Below are positions 1 to 8,595 of a DNA stretch of 64,000 bases, piece after piece. Source of the DNA: Acidobacteriaceae bacterium (lineage in GTDB: Bacteria; Acidobacteriota; Terriglobia; Terriglobales; Acidobacteriaceae); the NCBI GenBank assembly GCA_025352065.1, contig JANXUC010000179.1:34682-98681 (forward strand), in the 5' to 3' direction. The notes under the pieces were generated by a model. That model saw only the letters and a program-made list of their open reading frames with translations, was not told the DNA's origin and searched no databases. Within the stretch, counting starts at the first letter, position 1. Each line of letters begins with the position of its first letter. Position numbers and translations under genes: made by a program.

Positions 1-248
1 AACAATTGGGGACGAAAAGACTAAGTGATTGATAAATAGACTAGTTATTTGAAAATGTTCCACGTGGAACATTTTGCGAGGCCGAGAAATCCTCAGGGTA
101 GGTGTGATTTCTGTGTGGGAAACTCGGCAGCGGGGATCGCATTCCCTCCTGCAGAAGACAGCAGGCGGAGCCAAGCCAGACCCAGCAAAATGTTCCACGT
201 GGAACATTTTCAAAGCAAAGCGGAGGTAAACCCATCCGCGCAGTCGAG

Positions 249-290
249 GGTGCCCCAGGTTAGGGTGCGCCCTTTTGCCCCTAACCTAGG
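249..290. repeat. REP-like palindromic element, copy A
   Basis: An imperfect hairpin whose arms read CCCCAGGTTAGGG and CCCCTAACCTAGG, with a central GTGCGCCCTTTTG. It lies between the second and third parS sites. The same element recurs at 431-478 (opposite orientation) and 32971-33011, with shared arms CCCAGGT/ACCTGGG and the centre GTGCGTTCTTTGCAC. Confidence 0.7.
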
Positions 291-430
291 AGAGCATTCT
301 GCACACTTTCAGCGGATGTGTTTGGAAAGTGGGTTGTCTTACCGAAGAAAATGTTCCACGTGGAACATTTTGCCGAGTTGGGCTGTTTCTTGCAAATCTT
401 CGTTCCCGCGATCAAAGGTTGCCTCGGTCA

Positions 431-478
431 GCCCTTCCCAGGTACGGGTGCAAAGAACGCACCCGGACCTGGGGCACC
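431..478. repeat. REP-like palindromic element, copy B
   Basis: Hairpin with arms CCCAGGTACGGGTGC and GCACCCGGACCTGGG around AAAGAAC, followed by GCACC. It lies between the third and fourth parS sites and is the reverse-complement orientation of the element at 32971-33011. Confidence 0.75.
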
Positions 479-671
479 TACGGCGTGATCGTATTTGGAA
501 GTTGGATTGGCTCACTAACAAAATGTTCCACGTGGAACATTTCCGTCGAGCCAGCATGTTTCCGGGTAAAGGATGGGCTTTAACTCCGCGAGAGCAGCTT
601 TTCGCCCACCTCGATCCTTCGGGGATTGAGTCCCCGCTAGCAAATTGTTCCACGTGGAACATTTTGTGGGC

Positions 672-1263
672 ATAGGAGCTGTCGGAGATGCGAGACAGGT
701 TAGCCAAGAACGTCCGAAACTGAGGCTTGGAACAAGATTGCAAGAGATGTATCCCACTTTTAATTTAAATTGAAGGCTTTACTTTAGAATAAGTCGAGAC
801 TTTGACAGTTTTATCCCACTTGTTAACTAACTAGATTCTTGGCGAGGTGAGACCTTATCCACGAGAGTTCCTACTGCGAGCGGAGTAGAGCGCCACTCCT
901 AGACCCAAAGTCGTCCGTCATACTCCACTCGCAAACCTGGGACGGAGTGTTCTGGTCACTGGCGGACCACTCGATAACTATGCTGGTTCTCCTCCCTGCT
1001 TGACCTGCAAGTTTTGGGTTCGTGCAGTTTCTCTTGATTCTCATAATGGAACATACCGGGCATCGGAAATGCCGGTCTCACAATTTCTCGCATCATCGCC
1101 CCACCTGTTGACTTGGACGAGTCTTGTCGATGAAGGCTCGTAGCAAGAACGATCCTCGTCGAGTCCCCCCTGCCGCAACGACATGAGTACTCCCAATTGC
1201 TTCCGGCGGTCCACTTCCCTCTCAAAGAGAACGCTTCGATGAAAGCGCGGGACCACTTGTTGT
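672..1263. other. non-coding stretch between parS cluster and rsmG
   Basis: No credible gene: frames here lack family-like sequence and run antisense to each other. An AT-rich part (about 755-835) holds two copies of TATCCCACTT and a possible promoter, TTGACA at 802-807 with TAACTA at 824-829. A single DnaA-box-like TTATCCACG is at 855-863. Nothing else is recognised. Confidence 0.5.
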
Positions 1264-1977
1264 CTAACTTGATTCCCTACTGGGCTGGCCGATCAGCAAC
1301 ACGCGATTGCGAGAGTTGGGGATTACGCGAGGGTTCTCCCACTGGAAGGTGGGAAGGACGCTAGAAGCAGGTTGGACTTGCTCTTCTCCAATGAGGAGGG
1401 CAAGGCGGCCCGCTGGTTGGAGGAGGCTGGCGGCCACGGGAAGGATTAGTTCAAACTGCTCCACGGCACGCAGGGTGACAACGTCGAAGCATCCGCTGGG
1501 GGCGGGCTTTGGTTCGCTGTTCCCTTCCCGGCTGGCGGGCTCAGGGTTTTCTTGAAAACGAGCGGCGAGATCTTCGGCGCGTCCGGCAAAGACATCGACG
1601 TCGGCTAGAGCGAGCGCGCGGACAACCTCGCGCAGGAAGGTCGATTTTTTTCCGTGAGACTCGATGAGCGTGACGAAAAGCTTGGGCGCCCAAAGCTTTA
1701 TGGGGAGGCCGGGGAAGCCAGCGCCGGAACCGACGTCGGCGAGAGTGGCCGTCGCGGCGGGATCAGGAAAGAGATGACGGGCGGCGAAAAGCGATTCGCC
1801 GAAATGACGCGCAACGATTTCAACTGGGCTACGCACGGAAGTAAGGTTGGTACGTTCGTTCCATTTTAACAACAGATCGAGATACGTGGCGATGCGGGGA
1901 AGCAGGCTGTCGGAGATCGGCTGTTGGTCGTCGGCTAAGAACGGGGCCAGGAGCGCTGCGATTTGGGTCTGATCCAT
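1264..1977 (-). CDS. rsmG: 16S rRNA (guanine527-N7)-methyltransferase RsmG
   Basis: RsmG (GidB) methylates N7 of G527 in 16S rRNA using S-adenosylmethionine. The SAM-binding glycine loop DVGSGAGFPGLPIKL and the family segment WNERTNLTSV are visible. I chose the ATG at 1977 (protein beginning MDQTQIA, about 237 residues). An upstream GTG at 2037 would add 20 residues encoded partly by a dispersed repeat (ACCACAGAG...CACGGAGG), so it is less likely. A Pro/Glu-rich insertion of about 20 residues (NPEPASREGNSEPKPAPSG) precedes the conserved FDVVTLRAVEQ and is unusual. Its neighbour parS cluster fits the common rsmG-parAB arrangement; mnmG, often adjacent, is 11 kb away. Confidence 0.93.
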   Translation of the reverse strand: MDQTQIAALLAPFLADDQQPISDSLLPRIATYLDLLLKWNERTNLTSVRSPVEIVARHFGESLFAARHLFPDPAATATLADVGSGAGFPGLPIKLWAPKLFVTLIESHGKKSTFLREVVRALALADVDVFAGRAEDLAARFQENPEPASREGNSEPKPAPSGCFDVVTLRAVEQFELILPVAASLLQPAGRLALLIGEEQVQPASSVLPTFQWENPRVIPNSRNRVLLIGQPSRESS

Positions 1978-2028
1978 TGGTGAAGAAGGTACCAGTTGGC
2001 GGTGGCCCTTGCCAGTAAGATCAAAAGC

Positions 2029-2123
2029 TTTGACCACAGAGGGGCACGGAGTATCACGGAGGAATGCCTTGGATCGCTAGGAGCAGATGCAAGTGCAAGG
2101 CATCGCGGACAAGAGTGTCCGCG
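2029..2123. repeat. dispersed repeats: CACGGAG type and CGGACAAGAGTGTCCG hairpin
   Basis: Two small repeats. At 2029-2063 a run of ACCACAGAG, GCACGGAG and TCACGGAGG; a close relative is at 2999-3031. At 2104-2123 the hairpin CGCGGACAAGAGTGTCCGCG; relatives are at 8565-8580, 6284-6302 (GCGGGCGAGAGTGCCCGCG) and 42048-42069 (inverted). Confidence 0.7.
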
Positions 2124-2132
2124 CCACATGGA

Positions 2133-2969
2133 CTACGTTAGGGGGATGGCTTTGAGTTTGCCTTCTTCGGTTTTTTCTACGTAGGCCATTGGGGTTTTGT
2201 GGTCGTGGGTGAAGATCAGGAGCCAGTTTTTGGGGATGGCTTCGGCATAGAGGCGTTTGCGGCTTTCGATGGTGTCGAGGGGGTAGAGGTCGAAAGCCAT
2301 GGCCCAGGTGGGATCCAGGTGAGCGGTGGTGGGGACGAGGTCTCCGGTGAAGCAGGCGGTTTTGCCCTGACTTTCGATAATGACAGCTTGCATGTTGGCG
2401 GTGTGGCCTGGGTAAATGCGCGTTTTGATGCCGGGGAGGATTTCGGAATCGCCGTGGAGGAGCGTCATTTGGCCGCTGCGGATTAGAGGACCGTAGTTTT
2501 CGTCGAGATAGCTGACGCGGTCTCGTTCCAGTTGGAGAAGTCCATGCTCGTACTCTCCAGCTTGGGCAAAGTACTTGGCGTTGGGAAATGTAGGGACGAT
2601 TTTGTCGCCCTGGCGCATGGTGTTCCAGCCGCAGTGATCGAAGTGGAGATGGGAATTGATGACGATGTCGATCTCAGCTGGGTCGATTTTTCCGGCGGCG
2701 AAGTTGTCTAGAAGTTTGGCTTGGTTGCCATGAATCTTTTGCTGTTTTTCGTTGAGCTTGTTGCCGATGCCGGTTTCGATTAAGACGTTTTTACTCCCGG
2801 TGCGGATGAGCAGGGAATTGAGGCCCGTCGTAATGCGATTCTTTTCGTCGGCCTGAACGCGGCGCTCCCAAAGGACTTTGGGGACTACGCCGAAGAAAGC
2901 GCCTCCGTCGAGGTAGTAGGTACCGTCGGAGATTATGGAGAGTTCGAAGTCGCCTAGAGTGTGGGGCAT
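2133..2969 (-). CDS. MBL-fold metallo-hydrolase
   Basis: A 278-residue metallo-beta-lactamase-fold hydrolase without a signal peptide, so probably cytoplasmic. The zinc-binding motif SHLHFDHCGWN is clear. Later metal ligands are plausible in YPGHTANM, CFTGDLVPT and the C-terminal FTHDHK. Sequence style resembles lactonase-like members of the family (YtnP/AiiA relatives), which open ester or lactone rings, but substrate cannot be deduced. It stands alone on the minus strand between rsmG and a secreted peptidase, bounded on both sides by short palindromic repeats. Confidence 0.88.
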   Translation of the reverse strand: MPHTLGDFELSIISDGTYYLDGGAFFGVVPKVLWERRVQADEKNRITTGLNSLLIRTGSKNVLIETGIGNKLNEKQQKIHGNQAKLLDNFAAGKIDPAEIDIVINSHLHFDHCGWNTMRQGDKIVPTFPNAKYFAQAGEYEHGLLQLERDRVSYLDENYGPLIRSGQMTLLHGDSEILPGIKTRIYPGHTANMQAVIIESQGKTACFTGDLVPTTAHLDPTWAMAFDLYPLDTIESRKRLYAEAIPKNWLLIFTHDHKTPMAYVEKTEEGKLKAIPLT

Positions 2970-2998
2970 AGGTCCATTTTAGCTTCTGGCGAAAACCT

Positions 2999-3083
2999 TT
3001 TACCACGGAGAGCACAGAGTTTCACAGAGGAAGCTGGGAGCTAAGAGCAACAAGCCGATTCCCCGCTTCGCTCGGAATGACAT
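2999..3083. repeat. dispersed repeats: CACGGAG type and GATTCC...GGAATGACA hairpin
   Basis: At 2999-3031 a copy of the ACCACGGAG/GCACAGAG/TCACAGAGG repeat, and at about 3054-3083 a short hairpin GATTCCCCGCTTCGCTCGGAATGA-like element belonging to the family described at 58833-58871. Confidence 0.65.
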
Positions 3084-3166
3084 ACGGTTCGGGATGCGGG
3101 TTATTACGCATACTGTTTCCCGGCTTCGATATCTTTGTGGAAGTATCCGCGCTACATTTGGGTTCC

Positions 3167-5431
3167 CTATTCTGGCATCAACTCGCGCACGAAGTGAGCT
3201 TCCAGCATGTGGAATAAGTGGGCTCTGGCGGCGGGACCGGAGATGCCATGGGTTTTATTGGGATAGACCATCAAGTCGAATGGCTTGCCCGCTTTGATTA
3301 AGGCATCGATCATTTGGATGCTGTTCTGGAAATGGACATTGTCGTCGCTGGTACCGTGGACCAGAAGTAGGGAACCGTGAAGATTGGCGGCTACTTTGGG
3401 AGTGGAGGAAGCTTCGTAGCCTTTGGCGTTTTCGCTCAGCAGGCCCATGTAGCGTTCGGTGTAGATGGAGTCGTAGTTGCGGGAATCCGTCACAGGGGCT
3501 ACGGAAACGCCGGCGCGGAAGCGGTCGGAATGGGTTAGAGCGTAGAGAGTCATGGAGCCGCCGTTGCTCCATCCCCAGATGCCGATGTGATCTTTGTCGA
3601 GTTGCGGATAGTCTTTGAGGAGTTGATCGAGAGCGCCGAGTTGGTCGCGAAGTTCGACGGCGCCGAATTGTCCTTTGATGGCAGCGCTGAATTTTTTGTC
3701 GCGGTTGGGAGTGCCGCGATTGTCCACGGTGAAGACTGCAAAGCCGCGCTGGACAAGGAGTTGGTGGAAGAAAGCGAAGCTAAAGCCATCTTCGCCGGAG
3801 TCGGTGACGGTTTGCGCGGCCGGACCTCCGTAGACGTAAATGACGAGAGGAACTTTACCGGATGGACTGGATGGAAGCGTGAGCTGGCCGTGGAGGACGG
3901 TACCGTCTTCAGCGTGGAAGTCGACGAACTTGGGCGCGGTGAAACCGTAGTCGGCGATGTTGCGGGCTTCCCAGAGCTTTGTGCATGTTCCGTTTACGAT
4001 ACAGAAGGAAAGTGCGGGCGGATGCAACGTGGATGAAGCGCTGGAAGTAAAGTATTTACCGTTATCAGAGACTTCGCCGTGTTCGGTGCCCGGGGCTTCC
4101 GTGAGGCGGTGGAAGTGGGAGCCGTCGAGTTGGACGGAGTAGAGGTGCTGCTGGCGGACGTCGCTTTCATTGGCAGAGAGAAAGACAGTATTGGCTTCTG
4201 GCGTTGCAGCTTCGGTGACGCCTTCGACGGATAGCACTTCGAAGTCTCCGTGTGTGAGCTGGCGTTCGAGTTTGGCGTCTTCGGTGAGGGGGGCGCTGGA
4301 GTTGAAGCTGTAAAGATAAAGATGGGTGTGGCCGTCGCGCCAGCTGGGCCATAGGAAATTGGCTCTGCCGTCGGCGCCGGATTTCAGGATTCTGAAGTCA
4401 TCTCGCACGTAGATCCAGGCGTCGCTGGTTTCGCTGAGGACTTTGCGGGAGCGACCGGAATTGACGTCGATGAAATAAAGATCCAGTCGATCTTGCTTGC
4501 GATTGAGAACTTGCGCCCAAACGATACCTGGGCGAACCCACCCGAAGCGGGGAAGGTAGTTGTCTTGCGCTTCGGGCGAATCTTCTTTGAAAGGCGTGAT
4601 CCACTTCACTTTGCCATTTTTGGCGTCCACAACACCCAGACGAACGATGGGATTCGGGTCGCCGACTTTGGGATACTTTTCGTTGTCCAGGTGTGGATGG
4701 GTGGGCATCCAATCGGTAATGGGGTAGGTGGGAACACGAGTCTGATCCATTTGGAGAAATGCAATATGGCGGCTGTCGGGGGACCAGAACTGGTTGCTGC
4801 GCACACCGAGTTCTTCCGTGTAAACCCAGTCGGGTTCACCGTTGAGGATGTTGCCTTTTTCGGCGTCTTTCCTGGGAGAATCTTTCTCACTGGTGAGCTG
4901 CTTCTCTCTCGCACCATCGACGGAGCGGACGACGAGGTTGTGCTGGCGAATGAAGGAAACGGACTTGCCGTCGGGGGAGAATTTGGGGTCATCGGCCGAT
5001 TCGGGGCTCGAAGTGAACTGGATAGCTGTTCCATTTTCCAAGCTATAGAGCCAGAGCTGGCCGTGAGAATCGAACAAAATGTGTTTGGAATCGGGAGCCC
5101 AGTGGTAGGCGGCGACCGAATACCGGGTGAGGCGCTCTTTTTCGCGCTCGTCGGTAACTTTGCTAAGCGGCGGGGCGAGGGAAGCCAGCTTGGCTTCGCT
5201 GACGAGAACGGATTTTTGCCCTGTCGCTGTATCGATGTACCAGAGCTCGCCATGTTCGCCGGAATCGTCGCGTTGGACGAAGGAAAATTTGGTGCCGTCG
5301 GGACTCCACTTGAAGCCTTCGGGAGCGCGACCCAAAAGGCCGCCATCCGCGAATATGGCTTCAATGGTGAGTGGCTTGGTTTGAGCGGCTACGGCGGTGG
5401 CAAGGGCGAGGACGATCAGCAGACGTTTCAT
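3167..5431 (-). CDS. secreted S9 dipeptidyl peptidase IV-like serine peptidase
   Basis: A 754-residue prolyl-oligopeptidase-family enzyme likely to release X-Pro or X-Ala dipeptides from peptide N-termini in the periplasm. Residues 1-16 form a signal peptide ending AVAAQ. The N-terminal half is a beta-propeller with WSPDG/FSPDG repeats, and DWVYTEELG near 201-209 contains the paired Glu (206-207) that holds the substrate amino terminus in DPP IV. The catalytic triad is visible as Ser622 (GWSNGG), Asp696 (HGTSDD) and His728 (NKTHG). Length and order match DPP IV rather than acylaminoacyl peptidase. A CGGAG Shine-Dalgarno 6 nt before the ATG supports the start. Confidence 0.92.
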   Translation of the reverse strand: MKRLLIVLALATAVAAQTKPLTIEAIFADGGLLGRAPEGFKWSPDGTKFSFVQRDDSGEHGELWYIDTATGQKSVLVSEAKLASLAPPLSKVTDEREKERLTRYSVAAYHWAPDSKHILFDSHGQLWLYSLENGTAIQFTSSPESADDPKFSPDGKSVSFIRQHNLVVRSVDGAREKQLTSEKDSPRKDAEKGNILNGEPDWVYTEELGVRSNQFWSPDSRHIAFLQMDQTRVPTYPITDWMPTHPHLDNEKYPKVGDPNPIVRLGVVDAKNGKVKWITPFKEDSPEAQDNYLPRFGWVRPGIVWAQVLNRKQDRLDLYFIDVNSGRSRKVLSETSDAWIYVRDDFRILKSGADGRANFLWPSWRDGHTHLYLYSFNSSAPLTEDAKLERQLTHGDFEVLSVEGVTEAATPEANTVFLSANESDVRQQHLYSVQLDGSHFHRLTEAPGTEHGEVSDNGKYFTSSASSTLHPPALSFCIVNGTCTKLWEARNIADYGFTAPKFVDFHAEDGTVLHGQLTLPSSPSGKVPLVIYVYGGPAAQTVTDSGEDGFSFAFFHQLLVQRGFAVFTVDNRGTPNRDKKFSAAIKGQFGAVELRDQLGALDQLLKDYPQLDKDHIGIWGWSNGGSMTLYALTHSDRFRAGVSVAPVTDSRNYDSIYTERYMGLLSENAKGYEASSTPKVAANLHGSLLLVHGTSDDNVHFQNSIQMIDALIKAGKPFDLMVYPNKTHGISGPAARAHLFHMLEAHFVRELMPE

Positions 5432-5535
5432 CTGGGCTCCGGGTGGACCTGCTAGTTTAAGTCATTTTGACGAGAGAGGACACGTTCGACCGCAGAAGAA
5501 AGTGGGAAGGCCCGGGGGCGGTACTGGATAAATTC

Positions 5536-6186
5536 CTATTTAAGGGAAACTAGAATCGACCGCACAACTCCTGCTAAGGCATTGCCCAGGAGTAAGTGCT
5601 GTTCTGGATCAAGATGTACGCCGTCAATTTTGCTGGTGCTGGTGGCAGTTTCGGCGTCGAAGAAATGGCAGCCGAGATTCGTGGCAACTTGCCTGTAGGC
5701 ATCGGCGAGGCCAGCGCTTTTCTGCTCAGCGTCACGAAATTTTGGGGCCAGAACCCCTTTTGGAGAGCGGATTTGGGGCGGGCATACGATCAGAATTGGC
5801 GGTACCGGCATGCCGGGCTCGATGGGGGCTTTGCGAATTTCACTGACCAAGACTGCGATGCCTTGCGCGGCGGACCATGCCTCGTGGTAGGGATGGGAGA
5901 ACTGAAAATCGTTGGTTCCCAGCATGAGGATGACGAGGGCAAGCGGGGAATTGATTTCGATGCGTTGCGCCAGGCCCAGTAGGCCATTGCGGCCCGGCTT
6001 AAAAGGATCTTCCCAGACTGTGCGGCGTCCGTTGAGGGAGTCTTCGATTACTCGCACCTTGCAGCTGGATTCGTTGAGTTTGTTTTCGAGGACGCCGGGC
6101 CAACGCTGGTCAAAGGGCAGGCGGGAGCGGGTGTTGGGGATGATGCCCCAGGTCAAGGAGTCGGAGTAGACGAGTATTTGCTGCAT
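5536..6186 (-). CDS. SGNH/GDSL-family hydrolase
   Basis: A 216-residue esterase-type hydrolase with no signal peptide. Block I is YSDSLTWG near residues 7-14 (Ser nucleophile), block III is LMLGTNDF, and block V DGVHLD supplies Asp and His. The SLTWG start and overall length resemble the arylesterase/perhydrolase branch typified by the Mycobacterium smegmatis enzyme; the true substrate is not inferable. Block I has SDS instead of the usual GDS, a mild deviation. It is monocistronic by appearance, with no clear Shine-Dalgarno. Confidence 0.85.
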   Translation of the reverse strand: MQQILVYSDSLTWGIIPNTRSRLPFDQRWPGVLENKLNESSCKVRVIEDSLNGRRTVWEDPFKPGRNGLLGLAQRIEINSPLALVILMLGTNDFQFSHPYHEAWSAAQGIAVLVSEIRKAPIEPGMPVPPILIVCPPQIRSPKGVLAPKFRDAEQKSAGLADAYRQVATNLGCHFFDAETATSTSKIDGVHLDPEQHLLLGNALAGVVRSILVSLK

Positions 6187-6235
6187 GTGGCGTTTAGTTT
6201 AGCGCGTTTTTTGGGATCGCGTAAGACAAGGAAAG

Positions 6236-6254
6236 AGGCTGCTTTTCAGCAGCC
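6236..6254 (-). terminator. possible terminator hairpin after M13 peptidase
   Basis: The palindrome GGCTGCTTTTCAGCAGCC lies 60 bp beyond the stop of the minus-strand M13 peptidase. The following sequence in that direction, TCTTTCC, is only weakly U-rich, so rho-independent termination is possible but not strong. A CGGGCGAGAGTGCCCG repeat sits between it and the gene. Confidence 0.4.
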
Positions 6255-6314
6255 CCATGTTTCGTTTATGGCACATACACTTCGCGGGCGAGAGTGCCCG
6301 CGCCCTATGGTCTG

Positions 6315-8399
6315 CTACCAGACGCGGCAGGCGTTTTCGTGAACCATCGGACTGCCTTTCTTGCAGCCGAATGCCTGCTGGAATTCCGGCATGTTGGACA
6401 CTGTGTTGTTGACGCGATACTTCGGGACAGAGTGAGGGTTGGTGAGCACCTGTGTGCGGAGGACCTCGGGGCGCATTTGCGTACACCAGCTGTTCGCGTA
6501 AGAGAGGAAAAAGCGTTGTCGCGGGGTCCAGCCATCTTCACCTTTCTCGTCTACTGATTTACCTACCTTCTTCAACGCCGCTTCCAGCGCCATGAAGGCG
6601 AGGCGCGTGCCACCGTTGTCGGCGGTGTCTTCGCCTTGGGTCAGGCGTCCGTCCTGTTTCACTCCTGGGCCAGCCTCGGGGATCTCCTGTGTGTATTGCT
6701 TGGCGATGCAGTTTCCACGCTCGTCGTAAGCTTTGCCGTCTTCGGGGGTCCACCAGTCACGAAGGTTTCCGGTGGCGTCGAACTGCCGGCCCTGGTCGTC
6801 GAAGCCGTGAGTAATTTCGTGGCCAATGACGGCGCCGATTCCTCCGTAATTCACAGCGGCGTCTAGATCTTTCTCAAAGAACGGAGGCTGCAGAATGCCG
6901 GCAGGGAAGTTAATGGTGTTGAGTTGCGGATCGTAATAGGCATTGATGGTCGGAGGCGTCATGTTCCACTCGCCGCGATCAACGGGCTTCCCAACCTTGT
7001 TGAGCTGGCGCTTAAACTCAAATGCGGTCGCCTCGTAAACGTTGTTCAGGTAGCTGTTGTTGGAAATCTTGACGGAAGAATAGTCGCGCCACTTATTCGG
7101 ATAACCGATCTTGTCTTCGATACTCTTCAGCTTTTTGGCAGCCTCTTCTTTAGTTTTGGCGCTCATCCAATCGAGCGATTTGATGTCCTGGTCGAGGGCG
7201 GCTTCGACGTCATGTACGAGGTTGATGACGCGCTGCTTGCTTTCCGGGGGGAAGGCACGGGCGACATAGGCCTGGCCCAGGACTTCGCCGAGATCCCGAT
7301 CGGCGGCACCGACGCAACGGCGCCAGCGTGGCTGCATTTTTTCGGCGCCAGCGAGAGTATGGCCGTAAAAGCCCCAGTTCTCTTCAGCAATTGCGGAGGA
7401 AAGGTAAGGCGCAGTACCGTGCAGAAGATACCAACGCAGGTAAGTCTTCCAGTGGTCGAGCGGATGCTGCTGGACCAGCTGCTCAAGACCTTTAAAGTAA
7501 TCCGGCGAAGTCACCAGGTAGTGGTGGGGAGCGGGTGCGCCGACAATCTCAATGTAACGCTTCCAGCTCAAGGATGGCGTGAGCGCCTGGAGCTGCTCCA
7601 GCGACATTTTGTTGTTGAGCTTTTTGGGATCGCGGCGGGTCACGTTATCCATTTGGACTTTTGCCATCCCGGTTTCTATTGCGAGAACGGCTTCGGCGGA
7701 TTTTGCGGCAACTTCTTTGCTCTCTCCTGAAAGCTCGAATATGCGGCGCACGTGAGCTTGATACTTGTTTCGGATTTCGACGGACTTGGCGTCATCCTTT
7801 TGGTAGAAATCGCGACTGGGGAGCGCCACACCGCCCTGATCCACTGCAATGACTACAAGTGAGGCATCATCCAGGTCCTGGCCAGAGCCGAAACCGAACA
7901 TGGGTGCGTTGGTTTGGTTATCATCGCCTTGCCATGCGCCGGGAAGGGATTTGTGCAGGTGGGCGACTTCGTCAATGAGTTCGAATTTCTCCTTGATGGC
8001 CTGGATACGTTTGAGCTCGGCGGCGAGATCGCGCATTCCGGCGGCATCGATGCCCTTTTCGTCCATGCAAGCGGACCAATAATCTCCGACCTGTTGTTCG
8101 ATCTGGGAGCGGCCATCTTTCTTGGCGGCCGCCTGCTCCATCGTTTCGCGAGAGACGTTGAGGTTCCAAAGGTTGAGTCCGCTCGCGGTTCCCCAAGATA
8201 CTTGATCGGCAGGGATGGGGTTGGAGGCAAACCACTTTCCGCAAGAGTAGCTGTAGAAATCCTGGCAGGGGTCGAGCGAACGGTTGGCCTGGTCGGGGTT
8301 AAAGTGCTGCAGCTTGCCTTGTTCGGAGTCGGATTGAGCGGAAACGGCGGTGGCAATACTTAGAATAGAACAGATCACGAGGAGCTTGGTCATTCGCAT
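6315..8399 (-). CDS. M13 family zinc endopeptidase (neprilysin/PepO-like)
   Basis: A large exported metallopeptidase of about 694 residues. The start at 8399 (MRMTKLLVICSILS) is preferred because AAGGA lies 7 nt upstream and the protein then opens with a signal peptide ending VSAQ; the longer frame adds 53 non-family residues. Zinc site: GHEITH with the first His near residue 527, followed by FDDQGRQFD, and the third ligand Glu in GEDTADNGG, all diagnostic for M13. The N-terminal domain with DPCQDFYSYSCGKW is also typical. It likely cleaves oligopeptides outside the cytoplasmic membrane. The C-terminus ends in the family-typical C-x-V/W (CRVW). Confidence 0.93.
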   Translation of the reverse strand: MRMTKLLVICSILSIATAVSAQSDSEQGKLQHFNPDQANRSLDPCQDFYSYSCGKWFASNPIPADQVSWGTASGLNLWNLNVSRETMEQAAAKKDGRSQIEQQVGDYWSACMDEKGIDAAGMRDLAAELKRIQAIKEKFELIDEVAHLHKSLPGAWQGDDNQTNAPMFGFGSGQDLDDASLVVIAVDQGGVALPSRDFYQKDDAKSVEIRNKYQAHVRRIFELSGESKEVAAKSAEAVLAIETGMAKVQMDNVTRRDPKKLNNKMSLEQLQALTPSLSWKRYIEIVGAPAPHHYLVTSPDYFKGLEQLVQQHPLDHWKTYLRWYLLHGTAPYLSSAIAEENWGFYGHTLAGAEKMQPRWRRCVGAADRDLGEVLGQAYVARAFPPESKQRVINLVHDVEAALDQDIKSLDWMSAKTKEEAAKKLKSIEDKIGYPNKWRDYSSVKISNNSYLNNVYEATAFEFKRQLNKVGKPVDRGEWNMTPPTINAYYDPQLNTINFPAGILQPPFFEKDLDAAVNYGGIGAVIGHEITHGFDDQGRQFDATGNLRDWWTPEDGKAYDERGNCIAKQYTQEIPEAGPGVKQDGRLTQGEDTADNGGTRLAFMALEAALKKVGKSVDEKGEDGWTPRQRFFLSYANSWCTQMRPEVLRTQVLTNPHSVPKYRVNNTVSNMPEFQQAFGCKKGSPMVHENACRVW

Positions 8400-8564
8400 G
8401 GAGAATTCCTTGGTTGCGCAACTGCAAAGATACGCGCGGTTTGAGTTCGAGTTCAGGGGCCGGATGATTGTAGCGGGTTCAGGGTTGTGCTGGGAATCAG
8501 GCTTAGGCGGAGTGTTATGTCTCGGCTTCTCGGCCGAAAACCGCCACAACAAAGTCAAAGGTGG

Positions 8565-8580
8565 CGGACAAGAGTGTCCG
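8565..8580. repeat. CGGACAAGAGTGTCCG hairpin repeat
   Basis: A perfect hairpin between the divergently spaced rlmI-like and M13 genes; same family as 2104-2123 and 42048-42069. Confidence 0.7.
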
Positions 8581-8595
8581 GGCTACAATTGCAGG

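Larger units (their letters stand above)
52..661. promoter_or_regulatory. parS: cluster of five parS centromere sites
   Basis: Five identical 16-bp palindromes TGTTCCACGTGGAACA lie at 56-71, 191-206, 352-367, 524-539 and 646-661, spaced 122-172 bp apart. Most are extended by flanking AAAA and TTTT, giving near 24-bp palindromes. The core matches the conserved bacterial parS consensus bound by ParB, which nucleates the ParABS segregation complex. In many bacteria parAB sits beside rsmG and mnmG; here rsmG reads toward this cluster from the right, so parAB probably lies just left of the window. The apparent reading frames through this stretch are only translations of the repeated palindrome. 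Confidence 0.93.

Noticed and set aside
41..757. Overlapping reading frames encoding repeated MFHVEHF, NVPRGTF and CSTWNI
   Set aside because: These are the three translations of the parS palindrome; the frames have no family-like sequence otherwise.
855..863. Single DnaA-box-like TTATCCACG near rsmG as an origin
   Set aside because: Only one imperfect box and no dnaA nearby; the dnaA-dnaN gap is the better candidate.
4493..5455. 320-codon plus-strand frame across the S9 peptidase
   Set aside because: Antisense shadow; the minus-strand peptidase has all catalytic residues.
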